Origin: Lachnoclostridium sp. UBA3775
Lineage (GTDB): Bacteria > Bacillota > Clostridia > Lachnospirales > Lachnospiraceae
Direction of reading: 5' to 3'
Length of the DNA stretch: 6,933 nucleotides
Assembly (NCBI GenBank): GCA_002369525.1
Contig: DFFN01000173.1
Location: 1 to 6,933 of the forward strand
Part shown: piece by piece, positions 1 through 6,630 of the stretch
How positions within the stretch are numbered: position 1 is the first letter of the stretch
Layout of the letters: the number at the start of each line of letters is the position of its first letter
The notes under the pieces: model-generated
The model's input: only the letters and a program-made list of their open reading frames with translations
Database searches by the model: none
What the model was told of the DNA's origin: nothing
Made by a program: the position numbers and the translations under genes

Positions 1-1220
1 ACGGTATCGCGGCGCACTGGAAGTACAAGGAAAATCAGGACGGCAAGCATTCCGACAGCAATGAGGCAGAAAAGCTTTCATGGCTTCGCGAGATACTCGA
101 ATGGCAGCGGGATTTCTCGGACAACAAGGAATTCCTTAATGTGCTGAAGAGCGATCTCGACCTGTTTTCGGACAGCATCTATGCCTTCACACCGACAGGT
201 GAGGTAAAGCAGCTTCCGAACGGCAGCAATCTCGTCGATTTTGCCTATGCCATACATTCGGCAGTCGGAAACCACATGGTCGGCGGAAAGGTAAACGGAA
301 AGCTTGTTCCGATAGAATATGTGATAAAGAACGGAGACAGGATTGAAATCCTGACTTCGCAGAATGCCAAGGGGCCGAGCCGTGACTGGCTTAAGATCGT
401 AAAGAGCTCCAAGGCTAAAAACAAGATAAATCAATGGTTTAAGACCGAGCTCAAGGAAGACAATGCGGTCAGGGGACGTGAATTCCTGCAAAGCTATTGC
501 AAGGCAAAGAGCATTAATTTAAACGAGCTGCTTAAACCTGAATATATGGACAGCTGCGTTCAAAGATACGGTTACAAGGACTGGAATTCCCTGCTTGCGG
601 GCATAGGCCATGGCTCGCTTAAGGAGGGCCAGGTTGTAGGCAAGCTGCAGGAGAGCATGAGAAAGAGCAAGCCGGAGGCTACCAAGGCAGAGGTTGAGGA
701 AGCGCTTTCGAATTATTCCAATCCCCAGGCATCCAGCGTCCATAAGGACAAGAAAAACCAGGGCGCGATAATTGTAAACGGCGTAAACGACGTGGCGGTG
801 CATTTTTCAAGATGCTGTTCGCCGGTGCCAGGAGACGAGATCGTCGGCTATGTGACAAGAGGCCGCGGCATTACAATACACAGAACGGACTGTGTGAACG
901 TTATCAATATGCCTGAGACTGACCGCATCAGGCTGATCGAGGCAAGCTGGAACAAGGATGCGGCAGACCTTGACAATATGGTATACAACGCCGAGGTCCG
1001 CATCTATGCGAATGACAAGCAGGGACTTTTGCTTGAGGTTTCGAAGGTCCTTTCGGAAAGCTCGGTAAACATCAGCTCCATTATGGCAAATACCGCAAAG
1101 AGCGGAGTGGCAACGCTTACCATAAGCTTTGAAACGAAGGGAGCGGCGGAGCTTGACGAGATAATGAGAAAGCTCAGGCAGATTCCGAATGTTATCGGTA
1201 TCGAGAGAACGACGGGCTGA
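1..1220 (+). CDS. rel: Bifunctional (p)ppGpp synthetase/hydrolase, C-terminal part (5' end outside window)
   Basis: Rel/SpoT enzymes make (p)ppGpp from GTP/GDP and ATP and hydrolyse it, setting the stringent response; the C-terminal half senses the ribosome and uncharged tRNA. The frame is open from base 3, well before the first ATG at 141, so the gene runs in from the left. About 405 residues are visible of the 730-770 usual for the family; the HD hydrolase and most of the synthetase domain lie outside. Visible in order: the end of the synthetase domain (GIAAHWKYKE, residues 1-10), a TGS domain (about 57-118, with FTPTGEVKQLPNGS, DFAYAIH and NGDRIEILTS), a helical region, the conserved-cysteine motif (RCCSPVPGD near 270, HRTDC near 295) and a C-terminal ACT/RRM domain (about 326-405). 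The C-terminus looks intact. Firmicutes usually carry one long bifunctional Rel, so I infer both activities, but the catalytic residues cannot be seen. A gap of 28 bases leads to the next gene. Confidence 0.96.
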   Translation, partial: GIAAHWKYKENQDGKHSDSNEAEKLSWLREILEWQRDFSDNKEFLNVLKSDLDLFSDSIYAFTPTGEVKQLPNGSNLVDFAYAIHSAVGNHMVGGKVNGKLVPIEYVIKNGDRIEILTSQNAKGPSRDWLKIVKSSKAKNKINQWFKTELKEDNAVRGREFLQSYCKAKSINLNELLKPEYMDSCVQRYGYKDWNSLLAGIGHGSLKEGQVVGKLQESMRKSKPEATKAEVEEALSNYSNPQASSVHKDKKNQGAIIVNGVNDVAVHFSRCCSPVPGDEIVGYVTRGRGITIHRTDCVNVINMPETDRIRLIEASWNKDAADLDNMVYNAEVRIYANDKQGLLLEVSKVLSESSVNISSIMANTAKSGVATLTISFETKGAAELDEIMRKLRQIPNVIGIERTTG

Positions 1221-1248
1221 TTGACGGAAGTCGGATTGGAAACGGCAT

Positions 1249-1968
1249 ATGGATTATTTTTTAAAAATAGTTACGGTCGGCAACATGTACACAAACTGCG
1301 GGATAGTCGGAAATCCGGAAACAAAGCAGTGTGTGGTGATCGATCCCGGAACAGAGGCGGCAAGAATAAAAAAAGAGGTTGAGGCTTCGGGCTATGAACC
1401 GGTTGCGATCCTTCTTACACACGGTCATTTCGACCATATCGGCGCAGTGAACGAACTGAGGCATGCATGGAACGTCGAGGTATATGCCGGCGCAAAAGAG
1501 GTTGAGCTCATGAGCGATCCGGTGCTTAATGTCAGCTCGAACGCATGGGGGGCATGTACGGTCGCTCCCGATAAAACTTTGTCCGACGGTGATATAGTTG
1601 AGGCCGGCGGCATGTTTATCACGGTTCTTGAGGTGCCGGGCCATACGGTGGGAAGCATATGCTTCCTTTTCCCGCTTTATGGCATGGTTTTTTCCGGCGA
1701 TACTCTTTTTGCGGATTCGATAGGAAGAACGGATCTCCCGACAGGAGAACCTAAGGTGCTTATTGAATCGCTGGTCGATAAGCTTTTTATGCTTCCCGAT
1801 GACACCCAGGTCTTCCCGGGACATGGTCCTTCAACCAATATTGGTTATGAGCGCAGAAATAATCCTTACCTTAAGGAGCTTCTGAGGGACAGCGTACAAT
1901 ATGTTGATGAAAGTGACATAAAAAGAAGAGGCTTTCCTTTTTTCAGAAAGAAAAAAACTGACAAATGA
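1249..1968 (+). CDS. Metallo-beta-lactamase-fold hydrolase, glyoxalase II-like
   Basis: A 239-residue cytoplasmic protein of the small glyoxalase II-like (GloB-type) branch of the metallo-beta-lactamase fold, a group that commonly hydrolyses thioesters. The dinuclear metal site is complete: THGHFDH (57-63), H132 in PGHT, D151 in SGDTLF and H192 in PGHG. GRTDLP (159-164) follows the SGDTLF motif as is typical of this branch. No signal peptide or membrane segment is visible. The start is the only ATG possible: the frame is open upstream only to a TGA at 1222 and offers no other start codon. The Shine-Dalgarno is weak (GGA around 1238-1240). The tail is strongly basic (KRRGFPFFRKKKTDK, 225-239) and lies beyond the conserved fold. 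The gene sits between rel and hemZ, as in many Clostridia, which suggests co-transcription; the true substrate is unknown. The fold is certain; the glyoxalase activity is only a family guess. Confidence 0.93.
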   Translation: MDYFLKIVTVGNMYTNCGIVGNPETKQCVVIDPGTEAARIKKEVEASGYEPVAILLTHGHFDHIGAVNELRHAWNVEVYAGAKEVELMSDPVLNVSSNAWGACTVAPDKTLSDGDIVEAGGMFITVLEVPGHTVGSICFLFPLYGMVFSGDTLFADSIGRTDLPTGEPKVLIESLVDKLFMLPDDTQVFPGHGPSTNIGYERRNNPYLKELLRDSVQYVDESDIKRRGFPFFRKKKTDK

Positions 1969-1977
1969 TGTAAAGTG

Positions 1978-1983
1978 AAAGGA
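1978..1983 (+). promoter_or_regulatory. Probable ribosome binding site for hemZ
   Basis: AAAGGA lies 11 bases before the TTG chosen as the hemZ start. A second purine run, GAAAGGG (1986-1992), lies only 2 bases from the TTG, too close to serve that codon. The spacing is slightly long, so initiation may be inefficient. Confidence 0.4.
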
Positions 1984-1994
1984 TTGAAAGGGTT

Positions 1995-3620
1995 TTGGAT
2001 ATTGAAAGAGTTAAAATCAATATTTCGGGGATTGATATTTCCCAGGCCATAAGACCGCTTGTTCAGTCCTTTTTCGGTAATATAGAGTATGAATATGAAT
2101 ATGTCGGTACGGACGAGATAAAATATGCCGACCGTACTGTTGACAGAGGAGTCCTTGACATATCCTGCTGTTTTGAAGAAAAAAACGCGGAATGCAAAAT
2201 CTGCTGCAAAGTGGAGGATATTACCCAGGAACATTTCGAAAAGCTCCTGAAAAGTGGGGATGACGGCATCAAAACAGACTGCGTCAAACGCGAAAGTGGT
2301 GACGAACTGCTTTTTGGCTGCATCAGGGACATAAATGTTTCGGATATCAGCGAATACAGATATGCCGCAGGCCGCATGGTTTACGATCTTTTGCATGCCA
2401 TTACCGGAAAAACGCTTCCCTGGGGAGTGATGATAGGCATCAGACCGACCAAGCATGCCTATGAAGCCTATGAGGACGGCAAAAGCGAGAATGAAATCAA
2501 AAAGCGCTTTGTAAACGAACTCTATGTATCGCCTGAAAGGGCGGATATTTCGATGGAAATTGCAAAGAGGGAGCTTGAAATACTGAACCGTTTTGATTAT
2601 CGCGATGGTTACAGTCTTTATATCGGAATCCCTTTCTGCCCGACAACCTGTCTTTACTGCTCTTTTACCTCATATCCGGTGGAAAAATTCGGTCATCTGC
2701 GAGAGGCATACCTTGGTTCTCTTGAAAAAGAAATGGCCTATGCTTCAAAAGCCTTTTCAGGAGAAAACGGCAGTAAAAAGAAGCAGTTGAACAGCATATA
2801 TATCGGCGGCGGAACGCCGACGGCGCTTGACGAAAGGGAACTTGTGAGACTGCTTGAGGCGGTGCATAAGTATTTCCCAGTTGAAAGCACCCTTGAATTC
2901 TGCGTGGAAGCGGGCAGGCCCGACAGCCTGAATCCCGAAAAGCTCAGGATCTTAAAACAGTACGGTGTCACAAGAATCTCGATAAATCCCCAGTCGATGA
3001 ACCAGAAGACTCTCGATCTTATCGGCAGAAGGCACACTGTGGCTCAGGTTTACGAAGCTTTTAAGATGGCAAGAGAAGCGGGACATGACAACATAAACCT
3101 GGACATGATTCTGGGGCTGCAGCAGGAGACACCCGACGATGTAATGAATACGCTTTCGGCAGTAAAAGAGCTTAAGCCCGAATCCCTTACGGTACACACG
3201 CTTGCGATCAAGAGGGCGGCAAGACTGAAGCTTGAAAACGAGAAGTATAAGGCGCTGGCGGCAAGCGATGTTTCACGCGCGGCGGATCTCACAAGAGTGT
3301 TTGCGAAAGAAAACGGTTATGTGCCGTACTATCTTTACAGACAGAAAAACATGGCCGAAAACCTTGAAAATATCGGTTATTCAAAGCCCGGAAGGGAAGG
3401 ACTCTACAATATTCTCATAATGGAGGAGAAGCAGACGATACTTGCTCTCGGAGCCGGCGCGACCACAAAATACGTGTTCCCGGAAACCATCCATCCCGAC
3501 GGCAGCAGGGAAACCAGGATAGAGAGAATTGAAAACGTAAAGAGCCTGAAGGATTATATAGAGCGTGTCGATGAGATGGTAGAAAGAAAAGAGACGGCTA
3601 TCAGGAGATTTGAGGGTTAA
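1995..3620 (+). CDS. hemZ: Oxygen-independent coproporphyrinogen III dehydrogenase HemZ (radical SAM)
   Basis: A radical SAM enzyme of the HemN/HemZ family, expected to convert coproporphyrinogen III to protoporphyrinogen IX (or a related tetrapyrrole step) without oxygen. At 541 residues it is longer than the HemW type (about 380) because of an N-terminal extension of about 200 residues typical of HemZ. The radical SAM core starts at YIGIPFCPTTCLYCSF, with the [4Fe-4S] ligands C215, C219 and C222 (CX3CX2C), followed by GGGTPT (271-276), EAGRPD (305-310, typical of HemZ), RISINPQS (327-334) and LDMILGLQ (369-376). The start is TTG: the frame is open upstream only to a TGA at 1977-1979, and no ATG or GTG lies in that interval. 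Flanking genes are 26 and 9 bases away, which fits one operon. HemZ rather than HemW is favoured by length and the EAGRPD motif; the chemistry itself is inferred. Confidence 0.92.
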   Translation: MDIERVKINISGIDISQAIRPLVQSFFGNIEYEYEYVGTDEIKYADRTVDRGVLDISCCFEEKNAECKICCKVEDITQEHFEKLLKSGDDGIKTDCVKRESGDELLFGCIRDINVSDISEYRYAAGRMVYDLLHAITGKTLPWGVMIGIRPTKHAYEAYEDGKSENEIKKRFVNELYVSPERADISMEIAKRELEILNRFDYRDGYSLYIGIPFCPTTCLYCSFTSYPVEKFGHLREAYLGSLEKEMAYASKAFSGENGSKKKQLNSIYIGGGTPTALDERELVRLLEAVHKYFPVESTLEFCVEAGRPDSLNPEKLRILKQYGVTRISINPQSMNQKTLDLIGRRHTVAQVYEAFKMAREAGHDNINLDMILGLQQETPDDVMNTLSAVKELKPESLTVHTLAIKRAARLKLENEKYKALAASDVSRAADLTRVFAKENGYVPYYLYRQKNMAENLENIGYSKPGREGLYNILIMEEKQTILALGAGATTKYVFPETIHPDGSRETRIERIENVKSLKDYIERVDEMVERKETAIRRFEG

Positions 3621-3629
3621 ATAAAAAAT

Positions 3630-4295
3630 ATGGAACTCAGCAGGGAAATAACCCTAATACAACAGATAGGCAGGGAGACCGAATATAAAGAGGATATTTC
3701 TGCGGTTTTCGATCACGGGATGATAGTCGCTATGCTGACGGAGATCATGGCGAAGCGGCTTTCGCTTTCCGCGGAGGAAACGGAGGATATCGCAAAGGCC
3801 TCGATGCTGCATGACGTCGGAAAGCTCAGGCTTTCGGCCTACCTTTACGGCCGCAATGCAGAATTCATGGATATTGACGAGATCAAGTATTCAAGAATGC
3901 ATCCGGTCCTGAGCCGGGATATTGCGGCGAAAAGCGGCCTGTATAACGATAACATTTTGAAATATATTTACTACCACCATGAAAACGAGGACGGAACGGG
4001 CTATCCCGAAAGACTGTCCGGTGATGCGATACCTAAAGGCGCAAAGGTTTTGCATGTATGCGATACCTTTGTTTCTCTCGTGAGCGAGAGACCGTTCAGG
4101 CGTGCATATGCAATCGATACTGCGCTTGTGATCATGTCGCTTGAAGCAAGGAACTATGATATCAGGCTGTTCATGCTCCTGATTGATATAATATATTCGG
4201 AAGAGTTTGAAACAGTGAACAGATTCATTGCTCAGGCAAATGAACGTTTTCTGATGCAGGCTTCCGATAAAAAAGTGAAAGAAAGAGAGAATTAA
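3630..4295 (+). CDS. Stand-alone HD-GYP domain protein, putative cyclic-di-GMP phosphodiesterase
   Basis: A 221-residue protein made almost only of an HD-GYP domain (about residues 25-190), a metal-dependent phosphohydrolase fold often specific for cyclic di-GMP. Family residues visible: H29, the HD pair in MLHDVGK (H61, D62, G64, K65), H91 in RMHPV, H116-H117 followed by ENEDGTGYP (the GYP signature, 124-126), D145 in VCDTF, and SERPFRRAY (152-160). All the metal ligands I can name are kept, so it looks active. No receiver, PAS, GAF or membrane segment is fused to it, unlike many HD-GYP proteins; the short N-terminus looks like plain helix. The ATG has only a weak, rather distant Shine-Dalgarno (GAGGG at 3612-3616, inside the end of hemZ). 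It lies 9 bases after hemZ and 2 before hisS, so it is very probably co-transcribed. Other nucleotide substrates cannot be excluded. Confidence 0.9.
   Translation: MELSREITLIQQIGRETEYKEDISAVFDHGMIVAMLTEIMAKRLSLSAEETEDIAKASMLHDVGKLRLSAYLYGRNAEFMDIDEIKYSRMHPVLSRDIAAKSGLYNDNILKYIYYHHENEDGTGYPERLSGDAIPKGAKVLHVCDTFVSLVSERPFRRAYAIDTALVIMSLEARNYDIRLFMLLIDIIYSEEFETVNRFIAQANERFLMQASDKKVKEREN
4074..4091. repeat. Short perfect inverted repeat inside the HD-GYP gene
   Basis: TCTCTCG (4074-4080), a 4-base TGAG loop, and CGAGAGA (4085-4091) form a perfect 7-bp stem. It falls in the codons for the conserved SLVSERP stretch, and no T-run follows, so it is not a terminator. It may be chance arising from codon choice. 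Confidence 0.35.
4184..4192 (+). promoter_or_regulatory. Possible internal promoter (extended -10) for hisS
   Basis: TGATATAAT is a perfect extended -10 match (TGn plus TATAAT at 4187-4192), sitting in the HD-GYP gene about 105 bases before the hisS start. At 16-18 bases of spacing the -35 region is poor (for example AGGCTG at 4164-4169), although extended -10 promoters can work without a good -35. It lies in codons for LIDIIYS, where AT-rich codons could give the match by chance. Confidence 0.3.
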
Positions 4296-4297
4296 AA

Positions 4298-5608
4298 ATG
4301 GAAAAAGTACAACCCAGAATCTTACCCGGCTTTATGGAGCTTCTTCCCGAGGACCAGATTGCCTTTAATAAAATGTATGACACAATAAGACGCGTCTATG
4401 AAAAATTCGGTTTTCTGCCGATAGATACTCCGGTAATCGAGCTTTCGGATGTTCTGCTCGCAAAGGCGGGCGGCGAGACTGAAAAGCAGATATACCGCTT
4501 TATGAAGGGCGACAACGATCTGGCTCTGCGTTTTGACCTGACTGTACCCCTTGCGCGTTATGTATCGCAGCACTTCGGTGAGCTGACCTTCCCCTTCAAA
4601 CGCTACCAGATGGCAAAGGTTTATCGTGGCGAGCGTCCGCAGAAGGGTCGCTTCAGAGAGTTCTATCAGTGCGATATCGACGTTATCGGCGCCGAAGAGC
4701 TTGACCTTATTTATGACGCAGAGATACCTGCCGTAATTTACAATGTCTTCAAAGAGCTTGATTTCGGCCGCTTCACCATCAGGATGAACAACCGCAAGGT
4801 ACTTAACGGTTTCTTTAAGGCTCTCGGCTACGGCGGTAACATCGCAGATATTCTCAGAATCATCGACAAGCTTGAAAAGATAGGCGAGGAAAATGTAAAA
4901 TCCGAGCTTACAGAGCTTGGCGTGAGCGGTGAGGCCATTGAAAAGATCCTTGCGTTTATTGCCATAAAAGGCAGCAACGATGAGATGCTTCAGGCTCTTA
5001 AAGCAAACGGTGTTGATGACGAGCTTTATCTGTCCGGCGTTGACGAGCTTTCACAGGTGGTAGGCTATCTTCGCGGATTCGGTGTTCCGGATGAAAATTT
5101 CACTCTTGATCTTACGATCGCAAGAGGACTTGATTACTATACCGGCACGGTTTTTGAAACCCAGCTTAACGATTTCCCGTCCATGGGCAGTGTATGCTCC
5201 GGCGGAAGATATGATAACCTGACAGAGTACTATACCACCAAAAAGCTTCCCGGCATCGGAATTTCCATCGGCCTTACCAGACTTTTCTACCAGCTTAAAG
5301 AGGTCGGAGCGATAAAGAGCGAGACAGCCTCTTTGGTTAAGTGCCTTGTTGTACCGATGGGTAAGGAGCAGATGGGAAAAGCACTTGAAGCAGCCAAAAA
5401 CTTAAGACAGGCAGGCATTCCCACCGATGTTTATTATCAGGAAAAGGGCATGAAGGCCAAAATGAAATATGCCAACAAGCTCGGCATCCCGTTTGTTGCA
5501 ATCATCGGTGAGGAAGAGGCAGCGGCAGAATCCGTAATGCTTAAGAACATGGCAGAGGGCAGCCAGGAGATGGTAAAAATCTCGGTCCTTGCGGAAAAAA
5601 TCGGGTAA
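4298..5608 (+). CDS. hisS: Histidyl-tRNA synthetase, eukaryote/archaea-like type
   Basis: A class II synthetase that charges tRNA-His with histidine in the cytoplasm; 436 residues, normal for HisRS. Motif 1 region is near residues 40-60, motif 2 is YRGERPQKGRFREFYQCD (109-126), the histidine-specific loop is ARGLDYYTGTVFE (275-287), with GGRYD at 302-306 and motif 3 GIGISIGLTRL (319-329). The anticodon-binding domain fills about 345-436. FREFYQCD and ARGLDYYTG match the form I know from human and archaeal HisRS; the usual bacterial forms are RYRQFHQ and RGLDYYNRT. Full-length conservation argues against the HisZ paralogue, which lacks the intact histidine loop. Only 2 bases separate it from the HD-GYP stop, with a weak Shine-Dalgarno (AAAGAGAGA, 4282-4290). 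There is no room for a T-box leader directly upstream. Arginine codons are 11 CGC/CGT of 20, more than in its neighbours, which fits high expression or a different origin. No aspS follows. Confidence 0.96.
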   Translation: MEKVQPRILPGFMELLPEDQIAFNKMYDTIRRVYEKFGFLPIDTPVIELSDVLLAKAGGETEKQIYRFMKGDNDLALRFDLTVPLARYVSQHFGELTFPFKRYQMAKVYRGERPQKGRFREFYQCDIDVIGAEELDLIYDAEIPAVIYNVFKELDFGRFTIRMNNRKVLNGFFKALGYGGNIADILRIIDKLEKIGEENVKSELTELGVSGEAIEKILAFIAIKGSNDEMLQALKANGVDDELYLSGVDELSQVVGYLRGFGVPDENFTLDLTIARGLDYYTGTVFETQLNDFPSMGSVCSGGRYDNLTEYYTTKKLPGIGISIGLTRLFYQLKEVGAIKSETASLVKCLVVPMGKEQMGKALEAAKNLRQAGIPTDVYYQEKGMKAKMKYANKLGIPFVAIIGEEEAAAESVMLKNMAEGSQEMVKISVLAEKIG

Positions 5609-5664
5609 AAAAGGCCAATCCATACAATTTCTTTACATTTTTTTGCGTACTTCTTTGAAAACAG

Positions 5665-5678
5665 CCCCTATAATGGGG
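5665..5678. repeat. Inverted repeat CCCC-TATAAT-GGGG around the -10 box
   Basis: CCCC (5665-5668) and GGGG (5675-5678) flank a TATAAT box symmetrically. It could be a regulator site overlapping the promoter, or chance; arms of 4 bp are short. Confidence 0.35.
5669..5674 (+). promoter_or_regulatory. Promoter -10 box upstream of the amidase gene
   Basis: A perfect TATAAT lies 32 bases before the amidase ATG in the only sizeable intergenic gap (98 bases). The -35 element is unclear: TTGCGT (5643-5648) is 20 bases upstream and GTACTT (5647-5652) is 16; TTGAAA at 5655-5660 is only 8 bases away. The poor -35 suggests help from an activator or a relaxed spacer. I saw no hairpin plus T-run terminator for hisS before it, so some read-through is likely. 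Confidence 0.55.
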
Positions 5679-5689
5679 TACAGTAAAAG

Positions 5690-5696
5690 AAAGGAG
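5690..5696 (+). promoter_or_regulatory. Strong ribosome binding site of the amidase gene
   Basis: AAAGGAG, ending 10 bases before the ATG at 5707, is the best Shine-Dalgarno in the window and fixes that start codon. Confidence 0.75.
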
Positions 5697-5706
5697 TACT
5701 TGAAAT

Positions 5707-6630
5707 ATGAGGAGGAGAAAAAGACATAATACGGCGGCAGGCATAGTAACGGCAATGATCATGCTCAGTATCGCAGTTATTGTTTCGGCGGTACTGCTTC
5801 TTGTAAAAAATGAAAAGAAAAGTAAAGCAATTGCGGAAGCGGACAGTTACGAAACATATGAGCATGAAACCCGGACCGAAAAAATTTTAAAGAACGACGG
5901 ATATTCAAAGGAAAATACCGATGTGTATCCGGAGGTAAAGACGAAAAAAAATTCGGAAACGAAAACCGTTAAGGCTGAAAATGTAAAAACAATTCTTCTT
6001 GATGCCGGACATGGTTTCGGCGACCCGGGCACTTCCTCGGATTTCCTCGGGTGTAGCGAGAAAGACGTTACCATCAGGATGGCAAAGCTTTTAAAAGCCG
6101 AGCTTGAAAGCAGGGGATATGTGGTTGACCTTACCCATGACGGAGAGACTTTCCCTTCCGAGCAGGAAATAATCGGGATGGCGGATGAAAGGAAGCTTTC
6201 GTACAAGGCGGAAAAGTTTGAAACCAACAGAGTATTTTCGGCCTATGAAAGAACCATATATGCCAATGTGCTGAATGCCGAAAACAAGTACAGCCTGTTT
6301 GTCTCGCTTCATGTAAATGCCCTTGAAAAAGGAAATGCGTCAGGTTTCCAGCTGGATTACTGCTGTGAAAATGCTTATTCTCCCGCATCAAAAGTGGCAG
6401 CGGAAAGCATCAAAAACAGCCTTGAAAGTAATTTTCCCGATACCCGCATGAAATATAAAGAAGATACATATGATGATGCTTTCATCGTCACCAAATATTC
6501 CGAAATGCCGTCACTTCTTCTGGAAATGGGTTATGCGACCGATGAGGGTGATGCGGCAAAACTTAACGATGCCGGATGGTGCAAGCTTTTCATAAAGGCT
6601 GTGGCAGACGGAATTGAGGCAGGTATATGA
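5707..6630 (+). CDS. Membrane-anchored N-acetylmuramoyl-L-alanine amidase (Amidase_3)
   Basis: A zinc amidase that cleaves the bond between N-acetylmuramic acid and the L-alanine of the peptide stem in peptidoglycan. At 307 residues it has a basic N-terminus (MRRRKRH), one hydrophobic segment (about 10-33) acting as an uncleaved anchor or signal, a charged low-complexity linker rich in Lys, Glu and Thr (34-92), and the Amidase_3 domain (about 94-305). Zinc ligands are visible: H102 in LDAGHG, E118 in GCSEKD and H202 in SLHVNA; the catalytic glutamate is E273 in LLLEMGY. R182 and the AN pair (186-187) also fit the family. No SH3b, LysM or other wall-binding repeats are present, so the membrane anchor probably places it. 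The catalytic domain lies outside the cell. Its stop overlaps the start of the response regulator by ATGA. The CwlD-like sporulation role is possible but not shown. Confidence 0.92.
   Translation: MRRRKRHNTAAGIVTAMIMLSIAVIVSAVLLLVKNEKKSKAIAEADSYETYEHETRTEKILKNDGYSKENTDVYPEVKTKKNSETKTVKAENVKTILLDAGHGFGDPGTSSDFLGCSEKDVTIRMAKLLKAELESRGYVVDLTHDGETFPSEQEIIGMADERKLSYKAEKFETNRVFSAYERTIYANVLNAENKYSLFVSLHVNALEKGNASGFQLDYCCENAYSPASKVAAESIKNSLESNFPDTRMKYKEDTYDDAFIVTKYSEMPSLLLEMGYATDEGDAAKLNDAGWCKLFIKAVADGIEAGI

Noticed and set aside
78..803. Two minus-strand open frames (78-491 and 519-803) opposite rel
   Set aside because: Both are antisense to conserved Rel domains and show no motif or convincing ribosome site.
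141..1220. A separate 359-residue protein starting at the ATG at 141
   Set aside because: The same frame is open back to base 3 and encodes the conserved end of the Rel synthetase domain (GIAAHWKYKE), so the ATG is internal to rel.
1261..1824. Minus-strand open frame of 187 codons opposite the metallo-beta-lactamase gene
   Set aside because: It lies wholly antisense to a well-supported gene, has no recognisable domain, and is rich in Cys, His and Arg as reverse-frame shadows often are.
1976..1978. GTG at 1976 as the hemZ start
   Set aside because: It is in a different frame from hemZ.
2083..2104. GAATAT-like tandem repeat (encoding EYEYEY) near the start of hemZ
   Set aside because: It is only about three imperfect units within coding sequence; too short to call a repeat feature.
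1866..2456. Minus-strand open frame of 196 codons across the start of hemZ
   Set aside because: It spans the junction of two + strand genes, lacks a family motif, and is best explained as an antisense shadow.
5590..5645. Rho-independent terminator after hisS, suggested by seven T at 5638-5644
   Set aside because: No GC-rich stem precedes the T-run; only a weak GTAAA/TTTAC pairing is possible.
5655..5674. TTGAAA (5655-5660) as the -35 partner of TATAAT
   Set aside because: The spacer is only 8 bases, far below the 16-18 needed.
5707..6630. Phage or prophage endolysin
   Set aside because: The amidase has an N-terminal membrane anchor, no wall-binding module, and no phage genes nearby; a host wall enzyme fits better.
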